Below, one piece after another: positions 25,452-35,887 of a stretch of DNA of 64,000 nt. The position numbers and the translations under genes were made by a program. The notes below the pieces were generated by a model. It was given only the letters and a program-made list of their open reading frames with translations. It had not been told where the DNA came from and made no database searches. The stretch is from Photobacterium malacitanum (lineage in GTDB: Bacteria; Pseudomonadota; Gammaproteobacteria; Enterobacterales; Vibrionaceae): NCBI RefSeq assembly GCF_900185615.1, contig NZ_FYAK01000005.1, positions 62,001-126,000 on the forward strand, read 5' to 3'. How positions within the stretch are numbered: position 1 is the stretch's first letter; every line of letters starts with the position of its first letter.

Positions 25452-27875
25452 CTAACCCGCAAACATATGCTTTATCCATGTCGCAGGCTGATTGTCATGA
25501 CACTTAGCTTTTAAATCCCCATTACGATCCCATGCGGGTAAAGCAACGTTACCGTTACAATCAAATCGCAAACTACCGTTAGCTGTAGGTTGATACTTCA
25601 CCGTGGTGATATAAGGCGGCCAGCCAATATTTAATGGCAATGGCTGACGACGAGCCAAATAATCAGCATAAACCCGTAGCGCACCGCTAGAGCCAGTCAA
25701 ACGCACAGGTGTATTATCATCACGCCCAACCCACACTACGCCAACTTCGCGTCCATCCGCACCAGCAAACCAACTATCACGATTATTATCGGTGGTACCT
25801 GTTTTACCGGCTAATTTCGCTGAACTAAATTGGCTATGAAGAAAACGCGCTGTACCTTGGCTCACCACTCTTTTCATATCATAGGTTGTTAACCAAGCAG
25901 CTTGTTCTGGCACGACTTGTTCAACCTGAGCGTGATGTTGGTATAGCACTCGCCCCTGACTATCAACAACCGCACTCAGGCTATACAACGGTGCTTTACG
26001 ACCATTATTAGTAATACTCTGGAACATTTGCGCCACTTCAAACGGTGATAAGCTAAATGCACCTAATAATATTGAAGGTAAGCGGGGAACTTGATCACGA
26101 TTAACCCCTAACTTAGCAATGGTGTTAATCACGGTATTAAGCCCAACCTTTAAGCCTAAGTTCACTGTTGGCACATTCAATGAATGCGCTAACGCATAAT
26201 AGAGTGGCACTTGACCGCGGAACTTACGATCATAGTTTCTTGGTCGCCATGACGTTCCTTTACTGCCCTTTAATACAATCGCTTGATCATTAAGCGTGGT
26301 CGCTAAACTAAACTTCTGCGGCTGACTCAAAGCGGCCAAATACACTGCCGGCTTTGCCAATGAACCAATTTGACGACGAGCATCAAGAGCGCGGTTAAAA
26401 CCAGCATAGCCGGGACGACTACCACCAATAAGCGCACGCACTGCACCATCTTGTCGATCAACCACCACCATTGCTGTCTCGACTTTAACTCCGGCTTTTT
26501 TATTTAACCGTGGCACCATGGCTGCTATGGTTTTTTCAGCAGCTTGTTGAGACAGCGGATCAAGGGTACTGAAAATACGCAGTCCTTTACCTGATTTATA
26601 GATATCACCAACGTCTAGTTGTAACTCACGTTGTAACTGCTGAAAATACGCAGGTTGACGACTGGCTATTTTAGCGTTTTTTTGTACTCCTAATGGCTCA
26701 GAAAATGCCTGTTCATATTGAGCTTCGGTGAGATAATTATTTTTAGCTAATAGTGATAACACTAAGTCACGGCGCTTAAGGGTTCGCTCTGGATGACGCC
26801 AAGGGTTAAATTGCGATGGACCTTTTACCATTCCAACCAACATTGCCAATTGATCTACCCGTAGCTCTTCTAATGGGCGTCCAAAATAGAATCGCGCCGC
26901 TAATGGAAAACCATGTATTTCCTTGGCGCCATTTTGACCTAGGTAAATTTCATTTAAATACGCTTCAAGTATGCGATCTTTACTGTAACGGTGATCAATA
27001 ATCACCGCGATATAGGCTTCGCGAACTTTACGCCACAAGCTGCGCTCACGACTTAAAAATAAATTTTTCGCCAATTGTTGCGTAAGGGTACTACCACCTT
27101 GCACGGTATGACCCGCTCTAAGGTTGACCACCATCGCTCGCAGAATCGCTAATGGCGACACACCATCATGCTCATAAAAATCACGATCTTCGGTGGTTAA
27201 CAGCGCGTCAATCAGCAGTGGAGGAAATTGATCCCGCGCCATAAAAATGCGTTGTTCATTGTCCGATAGCCCTAGCATGCCAAGTAGTTTAGGTTCAATT
27301 CTAAGGGTTTTTAATGATCGATTAGAGCTGACATCAACGATCGAGGCCAGCTTAGCGCCGGTAAATGTTAACATCACATGCTGTTGCGGTTGCGGACCAT
27401 CAACAAACTTAAATGGGCGTCGAATTAATTCAATGCGAGTTGCAGAGGCAGAATACTCCCCCATTTTTCGCGGACTACGCACTTTATGATATTGCAGCAC
27501 ATCGAGCTCTCGTCGCACATCACTGATCGTCAGCGCTTGGCCTGGATGTAAGGTTAAGACTCGGCCATAAACGACGGAGGGTAAATCCCAAATTGGGCCA
27601 TCCATTTTATTACGCACCACCGTATCTAAATAAATCCCGATCACGAGTAAAATAGCCACACCGACTAGGGTTATTTTAAACCCTAAACTGCCAAGCTTAC
27701 GTAACCATGGATGCGATCCAGCCAATTTTTTAGTGGTCGTTTTTTTAGATGAGGCTTTTTTCGGTGCTGCTTTTTTTGGAGGCTGTTTTTTAGCAGTTGG
27801 TTTTACAGCGGCCTTTTTTCGTGCAGCGGCAGGTTTCTTCTGCTGTGGTTTAGGGGGCTGTGGTGACTTACTCAT
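25452..27875 (-). CDS. mrcB: Bifunctional penicillin-binding protein 1B
   Basis: PBP1B polymerises and crosslinks peptidoglycan at the inner membrane. The 807 residues show a basic, lysine-alanine-rich cytoplasmic tail (residues 1-65), one membrane segment near 68-88, a UB2H domain (from about 100), the glycosyltransferase GT51 domain with EDRDFYEHDG near residue 232 and GGSTLTQQLAKN near 260, and the transpeptidase domain with the active-site serine in GSLAKP near 509 and the KTGTT box near 692. The tail is longer in low-complexity K/A/P repeats than usual. It is monocistronic, with hrpB ending 130 bp upstream, as in E. coli (hrpB-mrcB). Confidence 0.97.
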   Translation of the reverse strand: MSKSPQPPKPQQKKPAAARKKAAVKPTAKKQPPKKAAPKKASSKKTTTKKLAGSHPWLRKLGSLGFKITLVGVAILLVIGIYLDTVVRNKMDGPIWDLPSVVYGRVLTLHPGQALTISDVRRELDVLQYHKVRSPRKMGEYSASATRIELIRRPFKFVDGPQPQQHVMLTFTGAKLASIVDVSSNRSLKTLRIEPKLLGMLGLSDNEQRIFMARDQFPPLLIDALLTTEDRDFYEHDGVSPLAILRAMVVNLRAGHTVQGGSTLTQQLAKNLFLSRERSLWRKVREAYIAVIIDHRYSKDRILEAYLNEIYLGQNGAKEIHGFPLAARFYFGRPLEELRVDQLAMLVGMVKGPSQFNPWRHPERTLKRRDLVLSLLAKNNYLTEAQYEQAFSEPLGVQKNAKIASRQPAYFQQLQRELQLDVGDIYKSGKGLRIFSTLDPLSQQAAEKTIAAMVPRLNKKAGVKVETAMVVVDRQDGAVRALIGGSRPGYAGFNRALDARRQIGSLAKPAVYLAALSQPQKFSLATTLNDQAIVLKGSKGTSWRPRNYDRKFRGQVPLYYALAHSLNVPTVNLGLKVGLNTVINTIAKLGVNRDQVPRLPSILLGAFSLSPFEVAQMFQSITNNGRKAPLYSLSAVVDSQGRVLYQHHAQVEQVVPEQAAWLTTYDMKRVVSQGTARFLHSQFSSAKLAGKTGTTDNNRDSWFAGADGREVGVVWVGRDDNTPVRLTGSSGALRVYADYLARRQPLPLNIGWPPYITTVKYQPTANGSLRFDCNGNVALPAWDRNGDLKAKCHDNQPATWIKHMFAG

Positions 27876-27906
27876 AATGCATCAACTACCGTTATTCCTG
27901 TATGTA

Positions 27907-27932
27907 AGCAGAGCTCATGATTGAGCTCTGCT
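27907..27932 (-). terminator. 11-bp hairpin between hrpB and mrcB
   Basis: The perfect stem agcagagctca / tgagctctgct with loop tgat lies 74 bp past the hrpB stop. No clear T tract follows on the minus strand, so termination is only suspected. Confidence 0.45.
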
Positions 27933-28005
27933 GTTATGATTCAGTATTAAGATCTTAGCAACTATAACTGATTATATATACAGGTATCGAACTTGTTTAG
28001 CACCG

Positions 28006-30507
28006 CTAAAGGTATTTTTTGATTTTGCGGGTTGGGCAATGATTAGCTGGATCATCAGGCCAAGGATGCTTTGGATAACGGCCCTTCATTTCTTTCTGAA
28101 CATCTTTATACGAACCTTGCCAAAAACCTGCTAAGTCTTGCGTGATCTGTAACGGTCGTTGCGCCGGTGATAATAGCTCTAACACCAAAGCAACTTTCCC
28201 GTTAGCGATTGTCGGTGTGGTCGGCTCTCCAAACATTTCCTGTAACTTAACGGCTAATACCGGTTGTTGTTGGGCTTGATAACGAATGGCAATGTTTGAA
28301 CCGGTTGGTACCTGATAATGGGTTGGCAATAACTGATCAAGCTGTTGTTTTTTATTCCAACCAAGATAGGCCTCTAATGCTGCGACCAGATTGACTTTTT
28401 GCAGCCCTTTTAAGGTGGTAATTCCATTGAGGTATGGCAATAACCATTGTTCAGCATTAGCTAATAAACTCGCCTCATCCAATGGCGGAAAATCAACGTC
28501 AGGTAGCCATTCACATCCACAGCGACCACGTGTCAGTAATAGTGTCGCAGCTGGAGTCCAATTTAATACCGCCAAGCCTTTACGCTTAACCGCATTCAGT
28601 AATGCTGCACTCGCTGAGGTTGCATCGGGAGTGGCTGCAAGACTGCGTGCAACAATTAACTTGCCACAATAAGTACGATGCTCAGCACTTAAACGGCCTT
28701 TTTTATCATCCCAGTCAAGCCACTCACATTGATTAAATAATTTCGGTAATGCATGTTGTAAACCGTTTAAATCAGCACTGATCGCCGAAAATATTCGACT
28801 ATCACCTTGGCGAGTTTTAACTACATCAGCCACCACTAACAAAGACTGATTGGCTAATCCTTGGCTACTATCAAGCATCACCCCTTGACCATTGGCTAAT
28901 TGATAGCGACCATCATTAGCTCGAGATTGCGCGATTCGATCCGAAAAACCCACCGCTAATACTATCGCAGCCCAATCATTATTGACCTTTAATTCACTAT
29001 GTTTAGCAGCACCTAAAGTCGCAAGATGTTGTTGAGCACGCTGAATATAAGCATGGCTTTTCGCCAATTTTTTGGTTTCAAATAAATGCAGCTGAAACGC
29101 TAAATCTGGATTATCCATACCACGAGGCGGATCTTCTAGTAATGCCACCAGCATCGCCGCGGTAGTCAAAATAGTGATATCTGCTTGTTGGTGTGCTATT
29201 TGTTTTGCAAACGCGAGCATCGCGCCATGACGCGGATCGACACCTAAGGTTTGCATCACTTGACCACGTGACGTTTGTTGACCACGATCATCAATCGCAC
29301 CGAGTTGCTGTAATAACTGCCGCGACTGCTGTAAAGCCAGTGCTGGCGGTAGATCTAACCACTGCAAATCTTGTGGATCATGACACCCCCACTGGATCAG
29401 ATCCAGCGCCAGCGCGGTTAAATCACTGCGTAAAATTTCTGGCTGCGGCGTTGCTGGTTGGCGTTGAAGTGACTCTTCGCTGTACATTCGCAAACACATA
29501 CCCGCCTCCAAACGGCCAGCACGCCCTGCCCGTTGTTCAGCAGAGGATTGCGCTATGCGTACTTGCTGCAAGCGGCTGATTCCGGTTTTAGGATCCCACT
29601 GTGCGATGCGCTCTAAGCCGCTATCCACCACCAGTCGAATCCCTTCAATAGTTAAGCTGGTTTCAGCAATATTGGTTGCCAGTACCACTTTGCGCTGCCC
29701 AGTAGGCGCTGGATTAATCGCTTGTTGCTGTTGCTCTATCGGTAGTTGACCATACAAGGGACAAATATTGATCGTGCTGTTGGCTGACGTTAAACGTGTG
29801 GCTAATGCTTGTGCCAAGCGTTTAATTTCACCGACGCCGGGTAAAAAAACTAATACCGACCCTGATTCTGTGGTTAACAACTGATTAATCGCGACCGCCA
29901 TTTGTTCAATCATATTCCGCGGATCAGTCACTGCTTGATAGCGATACTCAACCGGAAAGCAACGCCCTTGAGATTCGACATAATAGGCCTCTGGCAACAG
30001 TTGTGCCAACGCGGTTTGATCTAGGGTGGCAGACATCACCAATAACTGCAGATCGTCTCGTAGTGCTTGTTGTACCTCGATAGCTAACGCCAGCGCGGTA
30101 TCGGCATGAATACTGCGCTCATGAAATTCATCAAAAATAATCAGCCCAACACCTGCAAGTTCAGGATCATGCTGCAACATACGCGTCATCACACCTTCGG
30201 TGACAATCTCTAATCGTGTTTGCGGACTGACTTTGGTTTCACCTCGCACTCGTAAGCCAACGGTTTGTCCAACACGCTCACCCAATTGCTGCGCTAAATA
30301 CCCAGCAATGTTTCTTGCTGCCAACCGTCGTGGTTCCAGCATGATGATCCGCCCTTGAATAACGGCTTTATCTAATAACGCCAACGGCAACCGCGTTGAT
30401 TTACCCGCTCCCGGTGGTGCTTTTAAAATCACTTGAGTATGGTGAGTTAACGCGCTAAATAAGGTTGCTAAAACCTCATCAATTGGGAGTTGTGACAATG
30501 GTGCCAC
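28006..30507 (-). CDS. hrpB: ATP-dependent RNA helicase HrpB (DEAH box)
   Basis: A DExH/DEAH-box helicase of 833 residues (E. coli HrpB about 810). Its cellular role is not defined. Motif I is KAPPGAGKST near residue 29, motif II DEFH near 125, motif III SATLD near 158, and motif VI QRAGRAGR near 335; the HrpB-specific C-terminal domain ends with a KHPWPDDPANHCPTR segment. The GTG at 30507 has no good ribosome binding site; a TTG at 30498 has AAGGTGG at good spacing and matches the E. coli N-terminus better, so the protein may be three residues shorter. It is divergent from sfsA. Confidence 0.95.
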   Translation of the reverse strand: MAPLSQLPIDEVLATLFSALTHHTQVILKAPPGAGKSTRLPLALLDKAVIQGRIIMLEPRRLAARNIAGYLAQQLGERVGQTVGLRVRGETKVSPQTRLEIVTEGVMTRMLQHDPELAGVGLIIFDEFHERSIHADTALALAIEVQQALRDDLQLLVMSATLDQTALAQLLPEAYYVESQGRCFPVEYRYQAVTDPRNMIEQMAVAINQLLTTESGSVLVFLPGVGEIKRLAQALATRLTSANSTINICPLYGQLPIEQQQQAINPAPTGQRKVVLATNIAETSLTIEGIRLVVDSGLERIAQWDPKTGISRLQQVRIAQSSAEQRAGRAGRLEAGMCLRMYSEESLQRQPATPQPEILRSDLTALALDLIQWGCHDPQDLQWLDLPPALALQQSRQLLQQLGAIDDRGQQTSRGQVMQTLGVDPRHGAMLAFAKQIAHQQADITILTTAAMLVALLEDPPRGMDNPDLAFQLHLFETKKLAKSHAYIQRAQQHLATLGAAKHSELKVNNDWAAIVLAVGFSDRIAQSRANDGRYQLANGQGVMLDSSQGLANQSLLVVADVVKTRQGDSRIFSAISADLNGLQHALPKLFNQCEWLDWDDKKGRLSAEHRTYCGKLIVARSLAATPDATSASAALLNAVKRKGLAVLNWTPAATLLLTRGRCGCEWLPDVDFPPLDEASLLANAEQWLLPYLNGITTLKGLQKVNLVAALEAYLGWNKKQQLDQLLPTHYQVPTGSNIAIRYQAQQQPVLAVKLQEMFGEPTTPTIANGKVALVLELLSPAQRPLQITQDLAGFWQGSYKDVQKEMKGRYPKHPWPDDPANHCPTRKIKKYL

Positions 30508-30589
30508 CTTATGTCATGATCAAAACGAAATCACATTGTAACGAAAGCCACCCCGCAACTAAAAATAATAATCGAGGCTCGAGGCGATA

Positions 30590-31303
30590 ATGAAGTTTGA
30601 ACCACCACTACAAGCGGCGACTTTAATTCAACGCTACAAACGCTTTTTAGCGGATATCACTTTAGATGACGGTGAGATTAGAACTATTCACTGTGCTAAC
30701 ACAGGCGCCATGACTGGCTGTGCTGATCCTGGCACCACGGTATGGTATTCAACCTCTGATAATAAAAAGCGTAAATACCCTAATAGTTGGCAACTGGCGC
30801 ACACTGCGGCTAATGATTGGATTTGTGTTAATACCGTTCAAGCCAACCACCTTGTTAAAGAAGCGATTGAAAAACAACGCATACCAGAGCTCAATGGTTA
30901 TGATCAGTTACGAACTGAAGTGAAATATGGCACTGAAAATAGCCGTATCGATCTATTACTTGAATCACAAACCCGCCCAGCCTGCTATATTGAAGTAAAA
31001 AGCGTGACCTTATTGGCGGATAATGGTCAAGGTTACTTTCCTGATGCTGTCACAACTCGTGGTCAAAAACATCTACGCGAACTGATGCAAATGGCACAAC
31101 AAGGCTCACGCGCTATACTGTTTTTTGCAGTGTTACATACTGGTATCAAAAAGGTTGATGTTGCACAGCATATCGATGCTGAATATGCCCAATTATTACG
31201 ACAAGCCATCACTGCTGGCGTTGAAATAATTTGCTATCGAGCCACCATAAATGCAACCGAAATAAATCTTACTGACTGTATACAATTTCAGCATTTGACA
31301 TAA
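30590..31303 (+). CDS. sfsA: Sugar fermentation stimulation protein SfsA
   Basis: A 237-residue SfsA protein (E. coli 234). It was found as a gene that helps mal expression when overproduced; the structure suggests an OB-like N-terminal part and a nuclease-like C-terminal domain. Signatures are [10 protein letters not shown] near residue 20, [15 protein letters not shown] near residue 34, and the C-terminal [11 protein letters not shown] near residue 130, where D/E and K residues of a PD-(D/E)xK-like core lie. It is followed by dksA after about 130 bp, a conserved pair in gammaproteobacteria. Confidence 0.95.
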   Translation: MKFEPPLQAATLIQRYKRFLADITLDDGEIRTIHCANTGAMTGCADPGTTVWYSTSDNKKRKYPNSWQLAHTAANDWICVNTVQANHLVKEAIEKQRIPELNGYDQLRTEVKYGTENSRIDLLLESQTRPACYIEVKSVTLLADNGQGYFPDAVTTRGQKHLRELMQMAQQGSRAILFFAVLHTGIKKVDVAQHIDAEYAQLLRQAITAGVEIICYRATINATEINLTDCIQFQHLT

Positions 31304-31432
31304 AAAATGCCGTTTTCTTCACATTGACATAGAATTGAAGTTATACAGTAATTGCCACATCGAAACCTTTCTGCTATAGATACCGCCCAAAATTAACCAG
31401 TGACGGTTATTAGGTACATTAGGAGATGCTAT

Positions 31433-31882
31433 ATGCCAGAGACCAACGTTAAAAAATCACTAGGCATCCTGGCTATTGCTGGGGTTGAACCTTATCAGGA
31501 AAAAGCTGGCGAAGAATACATGGGCGAAGCTCAATTAGAGCATTTCCATAAAATTCTATCAGCATGGCGTAACCAACTTCGCGTTGAAGTTGATCGCACT
31601 GTAAACCACATGCAAGATGAAGCCGCTAACTTCCCCGATCCAGTGGATCGTGCCGCACAAGAAGAAGAGTTCAGCCTTGAACTTCGTAATCGTGACCGCG
31701 AACGAAAACTGATCAAGAAAATTGACAAGACACTTAAGCGTATCGAAGAAGATGATTTCGGCTTCTGCGACTCTTGTGGTATTGAAATTGGTATTCGCCG
31801 TCTTGAAGCTCGTCCAACTGCAGATCTTTGCATCGACTGTAAAACACTTGCAGAGATCAAAGAAAAGCAAATGGCTGGCTAA
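31433..31882 (+). CDS. dksA: RNA polymerase-binding transcription factor DksA
   Basis: DksA enters the secondary channel of RNA polymerase and, with ppGpp, shuts down rRNA and tRNA promoters in starvation. The ATG at 31433, 8 nt after AGGAG, gives 149 residues (E. coli 151); an upstream frame start would add 11 residues with no support. A long coiled coil (about residues 35-110) carries the tip acidic motif [12 protein letters not shown], and the C4 zinc finger is CDSCG...CIDC near residues 112-136. The GC-rich discriminators of the tRNA promoters in this window are the kind of targets it represses. Confidence 0.97.
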   Translation: MPETNVKKSLGILAIAGVEPYQEKAGEEYMGEAQLEHFHKILSAWRNQLRVEVDRTVNHMQDEAANFPDPVDRAAQEEEFSLELRNRDRERKLIKKIDKTLKRIEEDDFGFCDSCGIEIGIRRLEARPTADLCIDCKTLAEIKEKQMAG

Positions 31883-31911
31883 TTTACGTCTTTATCAAAT
31901 TAAGCTAATTT

Positions 31912-31937
31912 TAGAGGGAGCGTAAGCTCCCTCTTTC
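31912..31937 (+). terminator. dksA terminator
   Basis: agagggagc / gctccctct with loop gtaa is followed by TTT, 30 bp past the stop. Confidence 0.85.
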
Positions 31938-32052
31938 GTTTACACTAGCGCTCAAAATAACACGCAGTAACTAACCCTATGGTTATTTACTTACCGATGT
32001 CGCACGAGCTCTGCCTGTTTAGTCATAATCTCGCGTTATAGATCAATAGGCA

Positions 32053-32098
32053 CCAAACTGAATAGTGTTCTCATTTTAGAGAGCATTATTCAGTTTGG
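32053..32098. repeat. 20-bp inverted repeat (hairpin) upstream of gluQ
   Basis: Arms ccaaactgaatagtgttctc and its complement pair over 20 bp with two G-T wobbles and a 6-nt loop (atttta). No T tract follows, so it is not a standard terminator. It may be a small mobile palindrome, a processing signal or a folded leader. Confidence 0.7.
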
Positions 32099-32203
32099 AG
32101 GGAATATATTTTGTTATATCTACCCCTGACTCTGGGCGACATTTACGCTGCCGTACCAAGTTAAATAATAACCAACTTGGATTTTATAACCGTTAATTAA
32201 TGT

Positions 32204-33088
32204 ATGACTAACACAAATCAATATGTCGGTCGCTTTGCACCATCGCCCTCAGGGCCATTGCATTTCGGATCGTTAATTGCAGCTCTTGGTAGCTACCTTC
32301 AAGCAAAATCTCAGCAAGGAAAATGGATCGTTAGGATCGAAGATCTTGATCCACCTCGCGAAATGCTAGGGGCAGCTGATGATATTCTGCGTACGCTAGA
32401 AGCGTTTGGCTTCAAGTGGGATGGCGATATCATGTATCAGAGTTTACGCCATGATGCTTATCAGGCTCAAATTGATGCTTGGTTAGCTCAAGGTAATGCT
32501 TACTATTGTCAGTGTAGTCGAAAAGACATTAAACAAGCGGGCGGCTTTTACCCTGGTACCTGTCGTACCCTCAATCAACGGCACAATAATGGTGCGGTTC
32601 GATTACAAGTAGACACACCAATAACCCATTTCGATGACCTATTACATGGTCGTATCGAGTTGCCATTAGCATTAGCGAATGAAGATTTTATTATTCGTCG
32701 CCGCGATGGTTTATTTGCTTATAATCTTGCTGTAGTGCTAGATGATATCGAACAAGGGATCACTGAAGTTGTTCGTGGTGCAGATTTAATTGAGCCTACA
32801 GGGCGTCAAATTGGTCTTTACCATCAACTTGGGCTGCCTGAAGTTCGTTATTTGCACTTACCGCTTGCCATTACCGACAATGGTAATAAATTGTCGAAAC
32901 AAAACCATGCGCCAGCGATTGATAAACTTAATCCTCGGCCAGCATTAATGGCAGCGCTATGCTTTTTAGGCTTGTCGCCACCGACAGAGCTTGTCACTGA
33001 AAGCGTAGAACAAATATTACAGTGGGGCATCACTCATTGGCAGCTCAAGCAGCTACCAAAGACGACGGCTATCACACTAGCATTCTAA
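32204..33088 (+). CDS. gluQ: Glutamyl-Q tRNA(Asp) synthetase
   Basis: GluQ-RS (YadB) is a truncated GluRS that attaches glutamate to queuosine at position 34 of tRNA-Asp and lacks the anticodon-binding domain. The 294 residues show the class I HIGH-type signature GRFAPSPSGPLHFGSLI near residue 8 and the KMSKS-like KLSKQNHA near residue 229; zinc ligands CQCS, Y and C lie near residues 101-121. It lies next to dksA and pcnB, the conserved place in gammaproteobacteria. Confidence 0.96.
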   Translation: MTNTNQYVGRFAPSPSGPLHFGSLIAALGSYLQAKSQQGKWIVRIEDLDPPREMLGAADDILRTLEAFGFKWDGDIMYQSLRHDAYQAQIDAWLAQGNAYYCQCSRKDIKQAGGFYPGTCRTLNQRHNNGAVRLQVDTPITHFDDLLHGRIELPLALANEDFIIRRRDGLFAYNLAVVLDDIEQGITEVVRGADLIEPTGRQIGLYHQLGLPEVRYLHLPLAITDNGNKLSKQNHAPAIDKLNPRPALMAALCFLGLSPPTELVTESVEQILQWGITHWQLKQLPKTTAITLAF

Positions 33089-33142
33089 AATAGTCTGCCG
33101 TGATATATCATACACGGCTGTTTGTTGAACCAAGTGCACAAT

Positions 33143-34576
33143 ATGGGGTGTATTATCTTTAATCGAGTAGCCAGCTTTTGCCGTAAAGTATTGAATCGCG
33201 ACAGTAGTACTCGCGTTCCAGAGGAACAAACTTTGCAAGTTTACCAACGCTCAGAGCACGGCATTTCACGAAAAGATATCAGCGAAAATGCGCTGAAAGT
33301 ACTATATCGACTAAACAAAGCCGGTTACGACGCTTACCTTGTTGGTGGCGGCGTCCGCGATTTATTGCTCCACAAACAGCCTAAAGACTTCGATATTGCA
33401 ACCAATGCAACCCCCGAAGAAATCAAAAAACTGTTTCGTAACTGTCGTTTAATCGGCCGCCGCTTCCGTCTAGCGCACATTCTTTTTGGGCGTGACATTA
33501 TCGAAGTTGCGACTTTCCGTGGCCACCATTCGGATGCACCCACACAAGTTGTAGCTCCAAAAGACAATAAGAAAAAGCCGCAAATTTCTTCTCGCAGTGA
33601 AGAAGGAATGCTATTACGTGATAATGTTTATGGCACCATCGAAGAAGATGCAGAGCGTCGTGACTTTACCATTAATGCTTTGTACTACAGTGTCAAAGAT
33701 TTCACGGTAACCGACTATGCTCAAGGCATTGAAGATCTAAATAATCGTGTTGTGCGCTTAATGGGTGATCCAGAAACCCGTTACCGCGAAGATCCAGTAC
33801 GTATGCTACGTGCGGTTCGCTTTGCGGTTAAACTTGATATGGATATTGAACCAGTAACGGCAGCACCAATTCGCGAATTAGCGACATTGATGCAAGATAT
33901 TCCAGCAGCACGTCTATTTGAAGAAAGCCTTAAACTGCTGCAATCAGGTCAAGGTTTAGAAACCTACCGTATGCTGCGTGAATACAATTTATTCCAGCAG
34001 TTATTCCCGATCCTATCGGATCACTTTACCGAGAATAACAGCAGCAAAACCGAAAAAATGATCGAGCATATTCTGGCCTCGACTGATAAACGTATCGCTG
34101 AAGATAAACGGGTAAATCCAGCCTTTATCTATGCCGCTATGTTGTGGTATCCAATGATGATCCGCGCTGAAGAAGTCTCTTTTGCAAGTGGTTTATCATT
34201 CTATGATGCCTTTATGGTCGCTAGTAACGATATTCTTGATGAACAAGTGCGCTCGATTGCGATTCCACGCCGCCATACCACCACGGTACGTGATATTTGG
34301 CAGCAACAGCTACGCTTTAGTCGTCGCAGTGGCAAACGCGCATTTAAGGCCATGGAGCACCCTAAATTCCGTGCTGCTTATGATTTCCTTGAAATGCGTA
34401 GTTTGTTTGAAGGCAGTGACATCAAAGAGCTAGCGCAATGGTGGAGTGAGTTCCAAAACGCCGATTATAACCAACGCGGCCAAATGGTAACTCATATTAA
34501 TGATGGTGGTAATCGCCGCCCACGTCGTCGTCGCCCACAGCAACCACGCCGTAAAAAGCCGCAAGTAAAATCATGA
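33143..34576 (+). CDS. pcnB: Poly(A) polymerase I
   Basis: PcnB adds poly(A) tails to RNA 3' ends, which promotes decay and controls some plasmid copy numbers. The nucleotidyltransferase signature is [12 protein letters not shown] with KDFDIATNA near residues 66-92; the basic C-terminal tail ([16 protein letters not shown]) is typical for RNA binding. The start is uncertain: the ATG at 33143 gives 477 residues, and a TTG at 33122 would add seven more; related genes often use unusual starts to keep expression low. The stop overlaps the folK start by 4 bp, so translation is coupled. Confidence 0.95.
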   Translation: MGCIIFNRVASFCRKVLNRDSSTRVPEEQTLQVYQRSEHGISRKDISENALKVLYRLNKAGYDAYLVGGGVRDLLLHKQPKDFDIATNATPEEIKKLFRNCRLIGRRFRLAHILFGRDIIEVATFRGHHSDAPTQVVAPKDNKKKPQISSRSEEGMLLRDNVYGTIEEDAERRDFTINALYYSVKDFTVTDYAQGIEDLNNRVVRLMGDPETRYREDPVRMLRAVRFAVKLDMDIEPVTAAPIRELATLMQDIPAARLFEESLKLLQSGQGLETYRMLREYNLFQQLFPILSDHFTENNSSKTEKMIEHILASTDKRIAEDKRVNPAFIYAAMLWYPMMIRAEEVSFASGLSFYDAFMVASNDILDEQVRSIAIPRRHTTTVRDIWQQQLRFSRRSGKRAFKAMEHPKFRAAYDFLEMRSLFEGSDIKELAQWWSEFQNADYNQRGQMVTHINDGGNRRPRRRRPQQPRRKKPQVKS

Positions 34577-35058
34577 TTCGTGCTTATATAGCTATTGGCA
34601 GTAACTTGGGCGATCCTGTCGCCCAAGCTAAAACAGCCATTGAAGCACTGCACCACTTACCACACAGTCAGGTGGTTAGTGTGTCTTCGTTGTACAGCAG
34701 TACTCCAATGGGCCCACAAAACCAACCTGATTATATTAATGCGGTTGTCGCTATTGATACTGCATTAGCTCCGCTTGAGTTACTTAACCATACTCAAGCG
34801 ATTGAGCTTGAACAAGGACGTGTTCGCAAAGATGAACGCTGGGGTCCAAGGACGCTAGATCTCGATATTATTTTATATGGTGATCTGCAACACCAGTGTG
34901 AGCGCCTTACCGTGCCGCACTATGGAATGAAGGTACGGGAGTTCGTACTGTATCCACTGGCCGAAATTAACCCTGATTTAGTTTTACCTGATCACACTTC
35001 TTTACGCACGTTATTGACTCAGGTTAACCGTAATGGCTTAGCTATTTGGCAAGCATAA
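34573..35058 (+). CDS. folK: 6-hydroxymethyl-7,8-dihydropterin pyrophosphokinase
   Basis: FolK transfers pyrophosphate from ATP to 6-hydroxymethyl-dihydropterin in folate synthesis. The 161 residues match the family. Signatures are [12 protein letters not shown] (residues 4-15), [13 protein letters not shown] near residue 47 and [15 protein letters not shown] near residue 88. Its ATG overlaps the pcnB stop (ATGA). panB begins 24 bp downstream, so pcnB-folK-panB-panC is likely one operon, an order shared with E. coli and vibrios. Confidence 0.97.
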   Translation: MIRAYIAIGSNLGDPVAQAKTAIEALHHLPHSQVVSVSSLYSSTPMGPQNQPDYINAVVAIDTALAPLELLNHTQAIELEQGRVRKDERWGPRTLDLDIILYGDLQHQCERLTVPHYGMKVREFVLYPLAEINPDLVLPDHTSLRTLLTQVNRNGLAIWQA

Positions 35059-35082
35059 ATTCATCAGGGCGAGGAACAAGCT

Positions 35083-35877
35083 ATGAAAAAAATCACCATC
35101 AACGATCTACTGACATGGAAGCAAGAAGGTCGCAAGTTTGCATCAGTAACAGCATATGACGCCAGTTTTGCCCAATTATTTGAGCAACAGAATATGCCGG
35201 TTATGTTAGTAGGCGATTCATTAGGCATGGTTCTCCAAGGCCGAAATGACACTCTACCCGTAACCATTGATGACATCGCCTACCATACCCGTAGCGTTCG
35301 TGCAGGCAGCCCTAATTCGCTGCTAATGGCTGACATGCCATTCATGACCTTCGCAACCCCAGCACAAGCGTGTGAAAATGCTGCAAAACTAATGCGAGCT
35401 GGGGCTAACATGGTAAAAATCGAAGGTGGCGCTTGGGTTGCTGAAACTATTTCAACCCTGACACAACGTGCAGTTCCTGTCTGTGCCCATCTTGGTTTAA
35501 CCCCTCAATCTGTCAATATTTTTGGCGGTTATAAAGTTCAAGGCCGCAATTTGGACCAAGCTGAGACCATGGTAAATGACGCCATTACTCTCGCTCAAGC
35601 TGGTGCCCAAATCATCGTATTGGAATGTGTTCCAGCAAGCCTTGCTGAACGTATTACCAAGGCGGTGGATGTGCCTGTAATTGGTATCGGTGCGGGTAAT
35701 GCGACTGATGGCCAAATACTGGTTATGCACGACATGTTTGGTATTTCTGCTAACTATATGCCGAAGTTCTCTAAGAACTTCCTTGCAGAAACGGGCGATA
35801 TGCGTGCTGCGGTTACTAAATACATTGAAGATGTTGAGTCTGGTGCATTTCCAGGGTCTCAACATACCTTTGAATAA
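35083..35877 (+). CDS. panB: 3-methyl-2-oxobutanoate hydroxymethyltransferase
   Basis: PanB makes ketopantoate, the first committed step of pantothenate (vitamin B5) synthesis, from alpha-ketoisovalerate and methylenetetrahydrofolate. The 264 residues match E. coli. Signatures are [15 protein letters not shown] near residue 19, [13 protein letters not shown] near residue 41, MVKIEGG near residue 110, and [18 protein letters not shown] near residue 198. AGGA precedes the ATG at proper spacing. panC follows after 10 bp. The folate made by the upstream folK product gives a metabolic link. Confidence 0.97.
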   Translation: MKKITINDLLTWKQEGRKFASVTAYDASFAQLFEQQNMPVMLVGDSLGMVLQGRNDTLPVTIDDIAYHTRSVRAGSPNSLLMADMPFMTFATPAQACENAAKLMRAGANMVKIEGGAWVAETISTLTQRAVPVCAHLGLTPQSVNIFGGYKVQGRNLDQAETMVNDAITLAQAGAQIIVLECVPASLAERITKAVDVPVIGIGAGNATDGQILVMHDMFGISANYMPKFSKNFLAETGDMRAAVTKYIEDVESGAFPGSQHTFE

Positions 35878-35887
35878 GGAATAAGAG

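Larger units (their letters stand above)
31883..32203. other. Spacer between dksA and gluQ
   Basis: These 321 bp hold the dksA terminator and a 46-nt strong hairpin, then the gluQ leader. No further gene is visible. Confidence 0.6.
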
